A stretch of DNA of 59,823 nt from Variovorax soli NBRC 106424 (GTDB lineage: Bacteria > Pseudomonadota > Gammaproteobacteria > Burkholderiales > Burkholderiaceae_C). The first letter of the stretch is position 1, and each line of letters opens with the position of its first letter. This document shows, in pieces, positions 1-8,458 of the stretch. The stretch covers positions 1-59,823 of the forward strand of contig NZ_BCUU01000023.1 in assembly GCF_001591385.1 (NCBI RefSeq), read 5' to 3'. The notes under the pieces were generated by a model that worked only from the letters and a program-made list of their open reading frames with translations, did no database searches and was not told the origin of the DNA. Made by a program: the position numbers and the translations under genes.

Positions 1-675
1 GCCGGCCAGCGCCTGCTCGACGTGGGCTGCGGCACCGGCGTGGTGGCGCTCACCGCGGCGCGGGCCGGCGCGCAAGTCAGCGCGCTCGACCTGGCACCGG
101 CGCTGATCGAGCATGGCCGCAAGCACGCCGCGCTGGCGCAGGTGGAGGTGGACTTCCGCGAAGGCGACGTCGAGGCCCTGCCCTACGACGACGCGGCCTT
201 CGACGTGGTGACCAGCCAGTTCGGCCACATGTTCGCGCCGCGCCCCGAGGTGGCGGTGGCGCAGATGCTGCGCGTGCTCAAGCCGGGCGGCACCCTCGCC
301 TTTTCGACCTGGCCGCCGGAACACTTCGTGGGCCAGATGTTCGCGCTGGTGGGCAAGTACGTGCCGCCGCCGGCCGGCGTGGCGCCGCCGCCGCAGTGGG
401 GCGACCCGAACATCATCCGCCAGCGCCTGGGCGACGCGGTGACTGACATCCGCTTCGACCGCGGCGTCATGGTCTTCCCGACACTCAGCCCGCAGCACTA
501 CCGCAAGGGCATCGAGGAAACGCTGGGGCCCGTCGCCAAGCTGGTGGCGCAGCTGCAGGGCGAGCCGGACAAGCTCGCGAGCTTCCGCGCCGAGCTGGAC
601 GGCTTCCTTGGCCGCTACCTGGAAGACAACATGGTGCGCCAGCATTTCCTGATGACGCGGGCGACCAAGCGGTGA
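1..675 (+). CDS. Class I SAM-dependent methyltransferase, 5' partial
   Basis: The reading frame is open from base 1, so the start lies outside the window; about 224 residues remain. The visible N-terminus carries motif I of Rossmann-fold methyltransferases (LLDVGCGTGVVAL), followed by an acidic loop (ALDLAP), the FREGDVEALPYDDAAFDVV block and the post-motif MLRVLKPGGTLAFSTW, the usual Methyltransf_11/UbiE-type order. It should transfer a methyl group from S-adenosylmethionine in the cytoplasm; the substrate cannot be read from the sequence. The TGA stop overlaps the GTG start of the next gene (GTGA), which suggests translational coupling. Confidence 0.85.
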   Translation, partial: AGQRLLDVGCGTGVVALTAARAGAQVSALDLAPALIEHGRKHAALAQVEVDFREGDVEALPYDDAAFDVVTSQFGHMFAPRPEVAVAQMLRVLKPGGTLAFSTWPPEHFVGQMFALVGKYVPPPAGVAPPPQWGDPNIIRQRLGDAVTDIRFDRGVMVFPTLSPQHYRKGIEETLGPVAKLVAQLQGEPDKLASFRAELDGFLGRYLEDNMVRQHFLMTRATKR

Positions 676-1100
676 CGCGCGCGAAAACGGCACCGAGCGG
701 AGGACTGGCCGACGAACTGCCCGAGGTGTTCGAGCGCTTCGGCCGCATCGACGTGCGCCGCATGTTCGGCGGCTACGGGCTCTTTCATGAAGACCGCATG
801 TTCGGCCTGGTGGCCGGCGGCCGCGTGTACCTGAAGACCGACGAGGAGAACAGGCCGCAGTTCGTGGACAAGCGGCTGGCGCCCTTCGAGTACGCGCGGC
901 GCGGCGAGATGACCGCCACGTCGTACTACGAGGCGCCGGCCGAGATCTTCGAGGACCGCGACGAGGCCGCACGCTGGGCGCAGCTGGCCTGGGGCGCGGT
1001 GCTGCGCAAGGGCAGCGGCGGCAAGCGCAGGGCGGCCGCCGCCACCAAGAAAGCGGCCACCCGGAAGTCCATCCCGAAGGCCGCCGCAAAGAAGGCCTAG
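672..1100 (+). CDS. TfoX N-terminal domain protein
   Basis: A 142-residue protein. Residues about 12-108 match the TfoX_N (Sxy-type) domain: RMFGGYGLFHEDRMFGLV, then YLKTDEENRPQF and a late AARWAQLAWG helix. The C-terminal TfoX_C (helix-hairpin) half of full-length TfoX/Sxy is missing and is replaced by a basic Lys/Ala-rich tail of about 30 residues ending KAAAKKA, which could bind nucleic acid. Stand-alone TfoX_N proteins are common and mostly uncharacterised, so a role in competence is not implied. The GTG start overlaps the methyltransferase stop. It converges on the EF-G-like gene, with 4 bases between the stops. Confidence 0.82.
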   Translation: MTRAKTAPSGGLADELPEVFERFGRIDVRRMFGGYGLFHEDRMFGLVAGGRVYLKTDEENRPQFVDKRLAPFEYARRGEMTATSYYEAPAEIFEDRDEAARWAQLAWGAVLRKGSGGKRRAAAATKKAATRKSIPKAAAKKA

Positions 1101-1104
1101 CGAT

Positions 1105-3165
1105 TCACTCGTCGCCCTGCTGCTTGTGCTGCCCCATCAGGTTCTGCTGGATGGCCGGCGGCACCGCCTCGTAGTGCGACAGCTCCATGGTGTAGCGGCC
1201 CTGCCCGCTGGTGAGCGCGTTCAGCCGCGACTGGTAGCCCGAGAGTTCCGACAGCGGCACCTGCCCGCGGATCGTTCCGGTGCCGGCCGCGCCGCCCGTG
1301 GTGCCGCTGACCATGCCGCGCCGGCTCGACAGGTCGCCGGTGATGTCGCCGATGGCCTGCTCCGGCGCCTCGATGTCGATGCGCACCACCGGCTCCAGCA
1401 CGATGGGGCGCGCCGCCTGGATGGCCGCCACGAAGGCCTTGCGCCCGGCGGTGGCGAAGGCGATGTCCTTGCTGTCCACGCTGTGGTGCTTGCCGTCGTA
1501 CACCACCACGCGCACGTCCACCACCGGGTAGCCGGCGATGGCGCCGCGCTCCAGCACTTCGCGCACGCCCTTTTCCACCGCCGGAATGAACTGGCCCGGA
1601 ATGGCGCCGCCGCGCACCTCGTCGACGAACTCGAAGCCGGCGCCGCGCGCCAGCGGCTCGATGCGCAGGAACACCTCGCCGAACTGGCCGGCGCCGCCGG
1701 TCTGCTTCTTGTGCCGGCAATGGCCCTCGGCGGGCGCCGTCACCGTCTCGCGATAAGCGATGCGCGGCGGCCGCGTGTTCACCTCGAACTTGTAGACCTC
1801 GCGCAGCCGCTCGAGCAGCACGCGCAGGTGCAGCTCGCCCAGGCCGTAGACAATGGTCTCGTTGGTCACGGCCGCATGCTCCAGCCGCAGGCACGGGTCC
1901 TCGTCCACCAGCTTGCCCAATATCTCCCACATGCGCTGCTCGTCGCCGTGGCGCTTGGGCTCGATGGCCAGGCCATGCACCGGCACCGGGAAGTTCAGCG
2001 GCGCCAGGTGGACCTGCTCGTCCTCGCCCGCGTCGTGCAGCACGGCGTCGAAATGCACTTCCTCCACCTTGGCCACGGCCGCGATGTCGCCGGGCAAGAG
2101 GCGCGACACCGACACATGCTCCTTGCCCTGCAGCATGAAGAGATTGCTCACCTTGAACGGCTTGCGGCTGCTGCCGATGCACAGCTGGCCGTCGCGCGCC
2201 AGCGTGCCCTGGTGCACGCGGAACACGCCCAGCTTGCCCACGTAAGGGTCCACCGTCACCTTGAACACATGGGCCAGCACATGCTTGCCGGCATCGGGCG
2301 CGACGGTCATCGGCCGCGCCGCTTCGCCTTCGCCCAGCAGGAACTGCGGCGGATTGGCCTCCGTGGGGTCGGGCAGCAGCTTCACGATGATGTCGAGCAG
2401 CTCGGCCACGCCGGCGCCGGTGCGCGCCGAGACGAAGCACACGGGAATCAGGTGCGCCTCGCGCAGCGCCTGCTCCAGCGGTGCATGCAGCTCGGAGGCG
2501 TCCACGTCGCCGTCGTTGAGGTAGCGGTCGACAAAGGCGGCATCCACCTCCACCACCTGCTCCACGAGCGCGCGGTGCGCGGCGTCCACCGGGCCCAGGT
2601 CCGATTCGCCCTCGCGGTTGAAGAAGCAGTCCACCACCCGCGCACCACCGTCGGCCGGCAGGTTCAGCGGCAGGCACTCGCGCCCGAAGGTGGCCTGGAT
2701 GTCTTCCAGCAAGCGGCCCAGCTGCACGCCCTGGGCGTCGATCTTGTTGACGATGATGAGGCGGTCGAGCTGCCGCGCGGCGGCGTACTCCATCATGCGC
2801 ACCGCCATCGGCTCGATGCCGGTGGCCGCGTTGATGACCACCGCGGCGGTTTCCACCGCCTCGAGCGCCGGCAGGCTCTGGCCCAGGAAGTCGGCGCTGC
2901 CCGGCGTGTCGATGAAATGGATGCGGGTGCCCTCGTGGGTGAGATGCATCACCGAGGCATTGAGCGAATGCTGCATCCGCCGCTCGATGGGGTCGTGGTC
3001 GCTGACGGTGCTGCCCTTTTCCACGCTGCCCGCCGCACCGATGGCGCCGGCCGCCAGCAGCATGGCCTCGGCCAGCGTGGTCTTGCCGCCGGCGGGCGGG
3101 CCGACAAGCGCCAAGGTACGCACCTTCTCCGTTTCGGCCGCGAGGCCGCTCGATCGGCTTGGCAT
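1105..3165 (-). CDS. Elongation factor G-like translational GTPase paralogue
   Basis: A 686-residue protein with EF-G architecture: GTPase domain (about 1-270), domain II, and the III-IV-V region including RIAYRETV and GGAGQFGEV. The ATG at 3165 is chosen because AAAGGAG lies 7 bases upstream; a longer frame to 3228 has no comparable site. The G motifs diverge from housekeeping EF-G. G1 reads VGPPAGGKTT (21-30), and G3 reads DTPGSAD (85-91), so the G3 histidine that activates water (DTPGHVDF in EF-G) is a serine. G4 NKID is intact (139-142). This is the EF-G-like family found beside true fusA in many proteobacteria; its function is not established. It stands alone and does not neighbour the str operon. 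Confidence 0.88.
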   Translation of the reverse strand: MPSRSSGLAAETEKVRTLALVGPPAGGKTTLAEAMLLAAGAIGAAGSVEKGSTVSDHDPIERRMQHSLNASVMHLTHEGTRIHFIDTPGSADFLGQSLPALEAVETAAVVINAATGIEPMAVRMMEYAAARQLDRLIIVNKIDAQGVQLGRLLEDIQATFGRECLPLNLPADGGARVVDCFFNREGESDLGPVDAAHRALVEQVVEVDAAFVDRYLNDGDVDASELHAPLEQALREAHLIPVCFVSARTGAGVAELLDIIVKLLPDPTEANPPQFLLGEGEAARPMTVAPDAGKHVLAHVFKVTVDPYVGKLGVFRVHQGTLARDGQLCIGSSRKPFKVSNLFMLQGKEHVSVSRLLPGDIAAVAKVEEVHFDAVLHDAGEDEQVHLAPLNFPVPVHGLAIEPKRHGDEQRMWEILGKLVDEDPCLRLEHAAVTNETIVYGLGELHLRVLLERLREVYKFEVNTRPPRIAYRETVTAPAEGHCRHKKQTGGAGQFGEVFLRIEPLARGAGFEFVDEVRGGAIPGQFIPAVEKGVREVLERGAIAGYPVVDVRVVVYDGKHHSVDSKDIAFATAGRKAFVAAIQAARPIVLEPVVRIDIEAPEQAIGDITGDLSSRRGMVSGTTGGAAGTGTIRGQVPLSELSGYQSRLNALTSGQGRYTMELSHYEAVPPAIQQNLMGQHKQQGDE

Positions 3166-3391
3166 GGGCGTCTCCTTTGCCCGGCGGGCGGGCTCCATGG
3201 CCGCACTATCCTCCGGCGGCTCGCGCATCGCAAGCCCGGGCGATTGCTGGGTCGGGCTCGGTGGGGTTTGCAGGGTTGGCGCGGTGCAGTTATGGGCTTT
3301 GATTCAGGGGGCGCGCCCAAGCTGACCTGATGTCATCGCTGGATCGGTCCTCCGCAACACGACTGCGTTTTTACGCACAGCGGCTGGGTTG

Positions 3392-3775
3392 TCACAACAA
3401 CTGTCTTGTAGGCTTCCTCACGGGGGTAATCACACCAGTGACACGGCTTTCCACTGGAATCGAGTGCCCCTCGCTCAAAGAGCGAACCAGATCAACCACT
3501 GCGACCGTCCGCTGTCTGGTTTCCCGCTCGGAAGCAGCATCGCCTTTCCTCGATAGCGCGAACACCGTAACCTCCAAAACGCCCAACGAGCCGTCCCTTC
3601 GCTTCACGTACCAATCAACCAAGGAGCGGATTTCTGTCGCCGACAAGTTCACCTCGTGGCTTTGAAAAGCCACCTCATGCTCAAGTCCGACGAGAGAGCA
3701 AGCCATAGCGGGTGTTCCGATCCAAGAGAAGAGGAAAGCGAAAACACGCAGTGCTCTCAGGATTGTTGGTTCCAT
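3392..3775 (-). CDS. Exported OmpA-like-fold protein, candidate immunity or accessory protein (paralogue 2)
   Basis: A 127-residue protein if the ATG at 3775 is used, which places a signal peptide first: basic start, hydrophobic core, then an AMA cleavage site just before a cysteine. The mature part (GLEHEVAFQSHEVNLSATEI, then a VDWYVKRRDG segment and ETRQRTVAVVDLVRSL) aligns residue for residue with the upstream gene's product, so the two are tandem paralogues. The order, a beta strand with F-x-x-x-x-V-x-L, a helix, a strand and an R-x-x-x-V-x-x-L helix, resembles a reduced OmpA C-terminal fold. It is the last gene of the PAAR effector module and 38 bases downstream of its paralogue. Base composition is A/T-richer than the flanks. 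No catalytic motif is visible. Confidence 0.6.
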   Translation of the reverse strand: MEPTILRALRVFAFLFSWIGTPAMACSLVGLEHEVAFQSHEVNLSATEIRSLVDWYVKRRDGSLGVLEVTVFALSRKGDAASERETRQRTVAVVDLVRSLSEGHSIPVESRVTGVITPVRKPTRQLL

Positions 3776-3813
3776 GATGTAAGTGACCAGAACGAGGTCC
3801 AAGATCCAGGTGG

Positions 3814-4248
3814 CTATTGACTCCCTTGAATCTCCAATGCGCAGCAAGACTTGGTCTTCAGACACATCGGCTGAGTGCCCGCTACCACCGTCGAGTAGGC
3901 TTCCGCCCGCGGCGTTGCAACGGCTTCGACATTGGCTCGCATAGGAATCGAGCGGCCCTCACTCATTGCTCTGATGAGATCGGCGACAGCCTTGACGCGT
4001 TCCTGCGTCAGCTTTGTCGAAACGGGGTCGTTCGGCCTTGAATACGCACTGACATAGGCCTCCAGAACCCCTTCTCGACCATCGCGCTTGTTTAGATACC
4101 AGTCGATCAAGGTGCGAATCTCCGATGCGGAGATCGTCGCGCTTCCTTCCTGAAAATTGACCTCATGTTCGAGCCCGTAGACCTTGCAGGCTGTTGCGAG
4201 AGGTGCAGCGGCCAGCAAGAAGCATGCAACCAGTATTCGAATCTTCAT
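3814..4248 (-). CDS. Exported OmpA-like-fold protein, candidate immunity protein (paralogue 1)
   Basis: A 144-residue protein beginning MKIRILVACFLLAAAPLATA, a clear signal peptide with an ATA cleavage site followed by Cys; lipidation is possible, but the lipobox is poor. The mature region has VNFQEGSATISASEIRTLID, then AYVSAYSRPNDP and an LTQERVKAVADLI helix, which matches the strand-helix-strand-helix order of small OmpA C-terminal domains. The extra C-terminal tail carries three cysteines (CLKTKSCC). Its ATG overlaps the stop of the PAAR-peptidase gene (ATGA, 4245-4248), so the two are translationally coupled. An exported partner coupled to a secreted toxin is the classic immunity arrangement. 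That role is inferred. Confidence 0.65.
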   Translation of the reverse strand: MKIRILVACFLLAAAPLATACKVYGLEHEVNFQEGSATISASEIRTLIDWYLNKRDGREGVLEAYVSAYSRPNDPVSTKLTQERVKAVADLIRAMSEGRSIPMRANVEAVATPRAEAYSTVVAGTQPMCLKTKSCCALEIQGSQ

Positions 4249-5297
4249 AGCTTCTGAACTCCAACGATGTACGCAGCAAGACTGTCTGCGTTGACACGCG
4301 CCTTCGCAATGTCACCAGTGTTCGCAACGCTTTCCCGCGAGTTCTTTGTTCCGTACCAGCCATCCGACGAATCGAACACGTCGCGGAAGTGCGTCACCTC
4401 GTGGACGAGTGTCAGGAGTTGCGAGTCGCCGTCGCGGATTCTCTCCGTGCCAAATACCTTGAAATCTCGAGGCAAATAGCAGAACTGAAGTGCGATAGCT
4501 ATCGTGCGAGTCTCGGTGTCCGGCTTGCATACTTCAGCGTTCAGCCCAACGTCGGATCGGCTGTTAACGCAGCCTAGGTGCCTGTGCGCCGTCGTAGACC
4601 ATCGCACAAAGTTCGCTGCTTTCAGACTTCGCAGGACTCGATCGCATGCCGTCAAACCATTTCGGAGATAGACCCGCGTCTCGTGCAAATGTGATCGCAC
4701 CTGCAGAAGACCAGGACTCCCAAACCATGTGAGGATGCGCTCCTGCGCCCTGGCATCCCAGCGCTCCAGTTCGGCAAGTCGTTCCGTGACAAGAGCGACG
4801 GCCTCATCGCGCAGCGCCAAGACCAACTCGGCGAACTCCTCGTTGGCCATATTGGGGCAGATGGTTTCGCTAGGGGCTGTTTCAGCCGGGTGAACCACCT
4901 TTTCGTCCACCAGTTTCCGGCTCGCTGCCGTTTCTTCGGCGCTCCACTGCGGCAGGGCGTCCGGCACAAGCATGGTGGCCGCATTGAAGACCGCTGCACC
5001 GCCGGCTCCATCGTCATGCGTCGACATGCTCTGCAACGTCGACTTCAGCGGCTGGGGCTTGGGACACTGGCAGACGCAGACGTCGCCCTCCAAGGCAACC
5101 TCCGAAATGTAGACCGGTCTGCGCGGACCGCCTGCCTTGGCAATGACGCCAACGCTGTGGCAGCTTTCGCAGTAGACGCGGCCTCCAACCAGGGCCACCT
5201 GATGGCCGCCAATCTGAAAACTGAATGGGGGTGTGAACGGCAGGATGCGACCGCCGCAAATGGGCACATCGCCCACGACTAGATGTTTGCGTTGCAC
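4245..5297 (-). CDS. PAAR-domain aspzincin (M35-type) metallopeptidase, predicted T6SS effector
   Basis: A 350-residue protein. The GTG at 5297 is chosen because an AGGGAG site lies 8 bases upstream and the PAAR domain begins at once. Residues about 8-80 form a PAAR-type tip domain (GDVPICGGRI, then IGGHQVALVGGRVYC and Cys pairs). Residues about 125-350 look like the aspzincin/lysine-specific metalloendopeptidase family: an ERILTWFGSPGLLQVRSHL segment, a Cys-rich middle, then HEVTH at 299-303. Asp312 lies 9 residues after the second His and is followed by W-Y-G, matching the third zinc ligand and the Tyr of M35 peptidases. The late VNADSLAAY segment also fits. It should cap a VgrG spike and deliver a zinc protease. 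No vgrG or other T6SS gene is visible nearby. Confidence 0.82.
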   Translation of the reverse strand: MQRKHLVVGDVPICGGRILPFTPPFSFQIGGHQVALVGGRVYCESCHSVGVIAKAGGPRRPVYISEVALEGDVCVCQCPKPQPLKSTLQSMSTHDDGAGGAAVFNAATMLVPDALPQWSAEETAASRKLVDEKVVHPAETAPSETICPNMANEEFAELVLALRDEAVALVTERLAELERWDARAQERILTWFGSPGLLQVRSHLHETRVYLRNGLTACDRVLRSLKAANFVRWSTTAHRHLGCVNSRSDVGLNAEVCKPDTETRTIAIALQFCYLPRDFKVFGTERIRDGDSQLLTLVHEVTHFRDVFDSSDGWYGTKNSRESVANTGDIAKARVNADSLAAYIVGVQKL

Positions 5298-5506
5298 TTT
5301 CTTTTCTCCCTGATGTTCCTCATGTCGGGAACTCGCAAAAGGATAGCAGTGCCGCCTGGAGGGCTCACGCGATCGCGAAGGATTTGACGAAAGCACCGCT
5401 GTAGGACGCCGCGCTACGGGCAACTGCTATTCGAAAGGTCTTCGACAGCCGATAAGATCGCTGTCTCGTTTTGTTACGGTTCCTTGGAACATTGCTCGGA
5501 GACTTC

Positions 5507-6499
5507 ATGAAGAAACTGTTCGCCCTGGCCGCCGTGGCCACCGCCGCTGTTGGCGTGCTGGGCACCACCGCCCACGCCCAGAACTACCCGGACGGCAAGC
5601 CCATCACCATCGTGGTGCCCTTTGCCGCCGGCGGCCCCACCGACCGCGTGGCCCGCGACCTGGCCGAGGCCCTGCGCAAGCCGCTGGATGGCGTGAGCAT
5701 CGTCATCGACAACGCCGCCGGCGCCGGCTCCACCATCGGCAACGCCAAGGTCGCGCGCGCCAAGCCCGACGGCTACACCCTGCTGGTCACCCACGTGGGC
5801 ATGGCCACCACCCCGGTGCTGTACCGCAAGCTCACCTACAACTACGAGACCGACTTCGAATACCTGGGCATGATCAACGACGTGCCCATGACGCTCATCG
5901 GCAAGCCGCAGCTCGAAGCCAACAACTTCAGGGAACTGCGCGAGTGGATCGCCAAGAGCGGCGGCAAGGTCAACCTGGGCAACGCCGGCATCGGCTCGGC
6001 TTCGCACCTGTGCGGCCTCTTGTTCCAGAGCGAGCTCAAGGCTGAAATGACAACGGTCCCGTACAAGGGCACGGCCCCGGCCATCGCCGACCTGATCGGC
6101 GGGCAGATCGACCTTTTGTGCGACCAGACCACCAACACCACGGGCCAGATCGAGGCCAAGAAGGTCAAGCCCTATGCGGTGACGACCATGAAGCAGCTGA
6201 ACACGCCGGTGCTGAAGGACATTCCGACGCTGGACGAGTCGGGCCTGAAGAACTTCCAGGTGACCATCTGGCACGGCATGTACGCGCCCAAGGGCACGCC
6301 CGCGCCCATCCTGAAGAAGCTCAACGATGCGCTGAAGGTGGCGCTGAAGGACCCGGACTTCATCAAGAAGCAGGAAGGCCTGGGCGCGGTGGTGGTCAAC
6401 GACAAGCGCGTGGAGCCGGCCGAGCACAAGAAGTTCGTGCAGGCGGAAGTGGCGCGCTTCGGGCCGGTCATCAAGGCGGCGGGCGTGTACGCCGACTGA
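5507..6499 (+). CDS. Bug-family tripartite tricarboxylate transporter substrate-binding protein
   Basis: A 330-residue periplasmic binding protein. The ATG at 5507 follows GGAGA and opens a signal peptide cleaved near THAHA-Q (about residue 23). The mature start YPDGKPITIVVPFAAGGPTD is the diagnostic Bug/TctC motif (PxxPVxxVVPFxxGGxxD), followed by the DNAAGAGSTIGNAKVARAKP block and the VPYKGTAPAIADLIGGQIDL block. Bug proteins bind carboxylates for TctABC-type import or for signalling. No tctA or tctB is present, so this is an orphan binding protein with an unknown ligand. A strong terminator follows its stop. Confidence 0.93.
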   Translation: MKKLFALAAVATAAVGVLGTTAHAQNYPDGKPITIVVPFAAGGPTDRVARDLAEALRKPLDGVSIVIDNAAGAGSTIGNAKVARAKPDGYTLLVTHVGMATTPVLYRKLTYNYETDFEYLGMINDVPMTLIGKPQLEANNFRELREWIAKSGGKVNLGNAGIGSASHLCGLLFQSELKAEMTTVPYKGTAPAIADLIGGQIDLLCDQTTNTTGQIEAKKVKPYAVTTMKQLNTPVLKDIPTLDESGLKNFQVTIWHGMYAPKGTPAPILKKLNDALKVALKDPDFIKKQEGLGAVVVNDKRVEPAEHKKFVQAEVARFGPVIKAAGVYAD

Positions 6500-6522
6500 C
6501 GCTGGAGAGAACCTGGCTGAAC

Positions 6523-6558
6523 AAGCCGCCGCGCCTTCGAGGGCCCGGCGGCTTTTTT
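6523..6558 (+). terminator. Rho-independent terminator of the Bug gene
   Basis: AAGCCGCCG (6523-6531) pairs with CGGCGGCTT (6546-6554). The loop includes a further GCC/GGC pairing, and a T run follows at 6553-6558. It lies 24 bases after the Bug stop and just before the converging ROK gene stop. Confidence 0.85.
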
Positions 6559-6566
6559 CATGGCCC

Positions 6567-7679
6567 TCAGTTCATCGGCCGCAGGTAGTCGTGCAGCACG
6601 AAGGCCGCCGCCCCGACCGCCGGTGCCAGCGCACCGTAGCGCGCGGCACGCAGCAGCGGCGGCGGCATGGCTGCGGCGTCGGCGAATTTCTCGACCGTGC
6701 GCATCGCCTGCTCCAGCAACTCCGGATGGATGGCGCAGCTGTTGCCGCCCACCACGATCACGCGCGGATTGAAGGTCACCCACAGGTTCTGCAGGAGCAC
6801 GCCGAGGAAGGTGCCCGCGCGCAGCGGATCGGCATCAGGCTGCGCCAGTGTCCGTTCGCCGAAGAAGGCTTCGGCGCAGCCGCGCCGCCCGCACGAGCAG
6901 CGCGGCCCGTCCACCTGCAGGATGGTGTGGCCGATCTCGCCGGCCATGCCTTGCGCGCCGATGAAGAGGCGGTCGTTGAGCACGATGCCGGCGCCCACGC
7001 CGTAGTCGCAGTTGACGAAGACCAGCGGGTCTTCGCCCGCACCGCCGGGCGCGAACTCGAACTCACCCAGCGCGGCCGCATCGGCCTCGTTCTGCAGCTG
7101 GGTCGGCACGTCCGGCACGCCGGCGGCGGCGAGCGATGCGGTCAGCAAGGGCAGCAGGTCCAGGTTGCGCCAGCCCAGGTTGGGGGCGAAGCGCACCAGG
7201 CCGCTCTGGTCGTCCACGGCGCCGGGCACGCCCACGCCGATGCCCGAGAGTGTCAGCCCGCGAAGCACCAGCTGCGCATGCGCCTGCGCTACCAGTGCTG
7301 CAGCCTGCCGGCAGGCGGCCTCGGGCGCCTTGTCGGCCAGCGGCTCGATGGCCGAGCTGAGCACCTCGCCGCCCAGCGAGACTGCCGCCACCCGCACCAC
7401 CCGCACCGCGATCTCGACACCGATGAGCGCGCGCAGGCCGACGTTGATGGACAGCGGCGTGGAGGGCCGCCCCACGCCATCGCCGGGCGCGGTCACATCC
7501 GATTCGGACAACCAGCCGTCGTCGAGCAGCTCGCGCACCAGCAGGCTCACGGTGGACTTGGTCAGCCCGCTTTCCTGCGCCAGCCTGGCGCGGGACAGGC
7601 CGGGCTGCGCACGCAGCAGGCGCAGCAGCACGCTGCGGTTGATACGCTTGAGAAGCTGCTGGTCGCCGGTGGTCTTCAT
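6567..7679 (-). CDS. ROK-family transcriptional regulator (XylR/NagC type)
   Basis: A 370-residue protein. Residues about 5-65 form a winged helix-turn-helix (LSRARLAQESGLTKSTVSLL). The rest is a ROK sugar-kinase-like domain with the zinc signature GEIGH...CSCGRRGCAE. As the last gene of the xylFHG-like operon it probably represses that operon and is released by the imported sugar. The inverted repeat at 10786-10804 is the obvious operator candidate. The start follows the ABC ATPase stop by 7 bases. Kinase activity is unlikely in the DNA-binding branch of ROK, but this was not tested. Confidence 0.9.
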   Translation of the reverse strand: MKTTGDQQLLKRINRSVLLRLLRAQPGLSRARLAQESGLTKSTVSLLVRELLDDGWLSESDVTAPGDGVGRPSTPLSINVGLRALIGVEIAVRVVRVAAVSLGGEVLSSAIEPLADKAPEAACRQAAALVAQAHAQLVLRGLTLSGIGVGVPGAVDDQSGLVRFAPNLGWRNLDLLPLLTASLAAAGVPDVPTQLQNEADAAALGEFEFAPGGAGEDPLVFVNCDYGVGAGIVLNDRLFIGAQGMAGEIGHTILQVDGPRCSCGRRGCAEAFFGERTLAQPDADPLRAGTFLGVLLQNLWVTFNPRVIVVGGNSCAIHPELLEQAMRTVEKFADAAAMPPPLLRAARYGALAPAVGAAAFVLHDYLRPMN

Positions 7680-7686
7680 CCGGCGC

Positions 7687-8454
7687 TCATTCGTCCCGCA
7701 CGGTCTGCGGCTTTCCTTCGGGCCGCTTGCCCGCGATGATCATCCCGAGCACTTCGTCCTCGGTCACGTCGGCCGTGCGGTAGGTGCCCACCAGCCTGCC
7801 GTTCTTCATCACCGCGAGCCGGTCCGACAGGCCGAACACATCGGGCATGTCGTGCGTGATCAGGAAGATGCCCACGCCATCGGCCTTGAGCTGGCGCACC
7901 AAGTCGCCCACCATCGCCGTCTCTTCGGGGCCGAGCGCCGCGCACGGCTCGTCCATGATCAGGATGCGCGCGTTGAAGTACAGCGCCCGCGAAATGGCCA
8001 CCACCTGCCGCTGCCCGCCCGACAGGCGCCGCACCGGCACGCGGATGTTGGTGAAGTTCTTGTTCAGCCGCTGGAAGACCTTGCGCGCCTGCACTTCCAT
8101 GAAGTGGTCGTCCAGGGTGCGCCAGGGCGTCATCTTCTCGCGTCCGAGAAAGAGGTTGGCCACCGAGTCGAGGTTGTCCGCCAGCGCCAGCGTCTGGTAG
8201 ATGGTCTCGATGCCCTGGGCCTGCGCCTCCGAGGGCGTGCGGATCTGCACCTGCTGGCCCGCGATGATGGTGTCGCCCGAGTCGATGGGATAGGCGCCGG
8301 CCAGCATCTTCATCAGCGTGGACTTGCCCGCGCCGTTGTGGCCCAGCAGCGCCACCACTTCGCCCGGATGCAGGTTGACCGACACACCGTCAACCGCCTT
8401 GATGCCGCCGAAGGATTTGTGGATGTCGCGCAGTTGCACAAGTGGGGTGGCCAT
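7687..8454 (-). CDS. xylG: Sugar ABC transporter ATPase, single-domain XylG-like
   Basis: A 255-residue ABC ATPase: Walker [10 protein letters not shown] (38-46), signature LSGGQRQVV, Walker B ILIMDEP and an H-loop (ITHDMPD). It energises the permease encoded 4 bases upstream. E. coli XylG has two fused nucleotide-binding domains (about 510 residues). This one has only one, so it presumably works as a homodimer, as in FrcA-type fructose/xylose systems. The operon order is binding protein, permease, ATPase, regulator. Confidence 0.9.
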   Translation of the reverse strand: MATPLVQLRDIHKSFGGIKAVDGVSVNLHPGEVVALLGHNGAGKSTLMKMLAGAYPIDSGDTIIAGQQVQIRTPSEAQAQGIETIYQTLALADNLDSVANLFLGREKMTPWRTLDDHFMEVQARKVFQRLNKNFTNIRVPVRRLSGGQRQVVAISRALYFNARILIMDEPCAALGPEETAMVGDLVRQLKADGVGIFLITHDMPDVFGLSDRLAVMKNGRLVGTYRTADVTEDEVLGMIIAGKRPEGKPQTVRDE

Positions 8455-8458
8455 GGCT

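Noticed and set aside
1126..3330. A 734-codon plus-strand ORF
   Set aside because: Antisense shadow of the EF-G-like gene.
3361..3380. TGCGT/ACGCA mini-hairpin after the second paralogue
   Set aside because: Five-pair stem with a T loop and no clear T tract; too weak to call a terminator.
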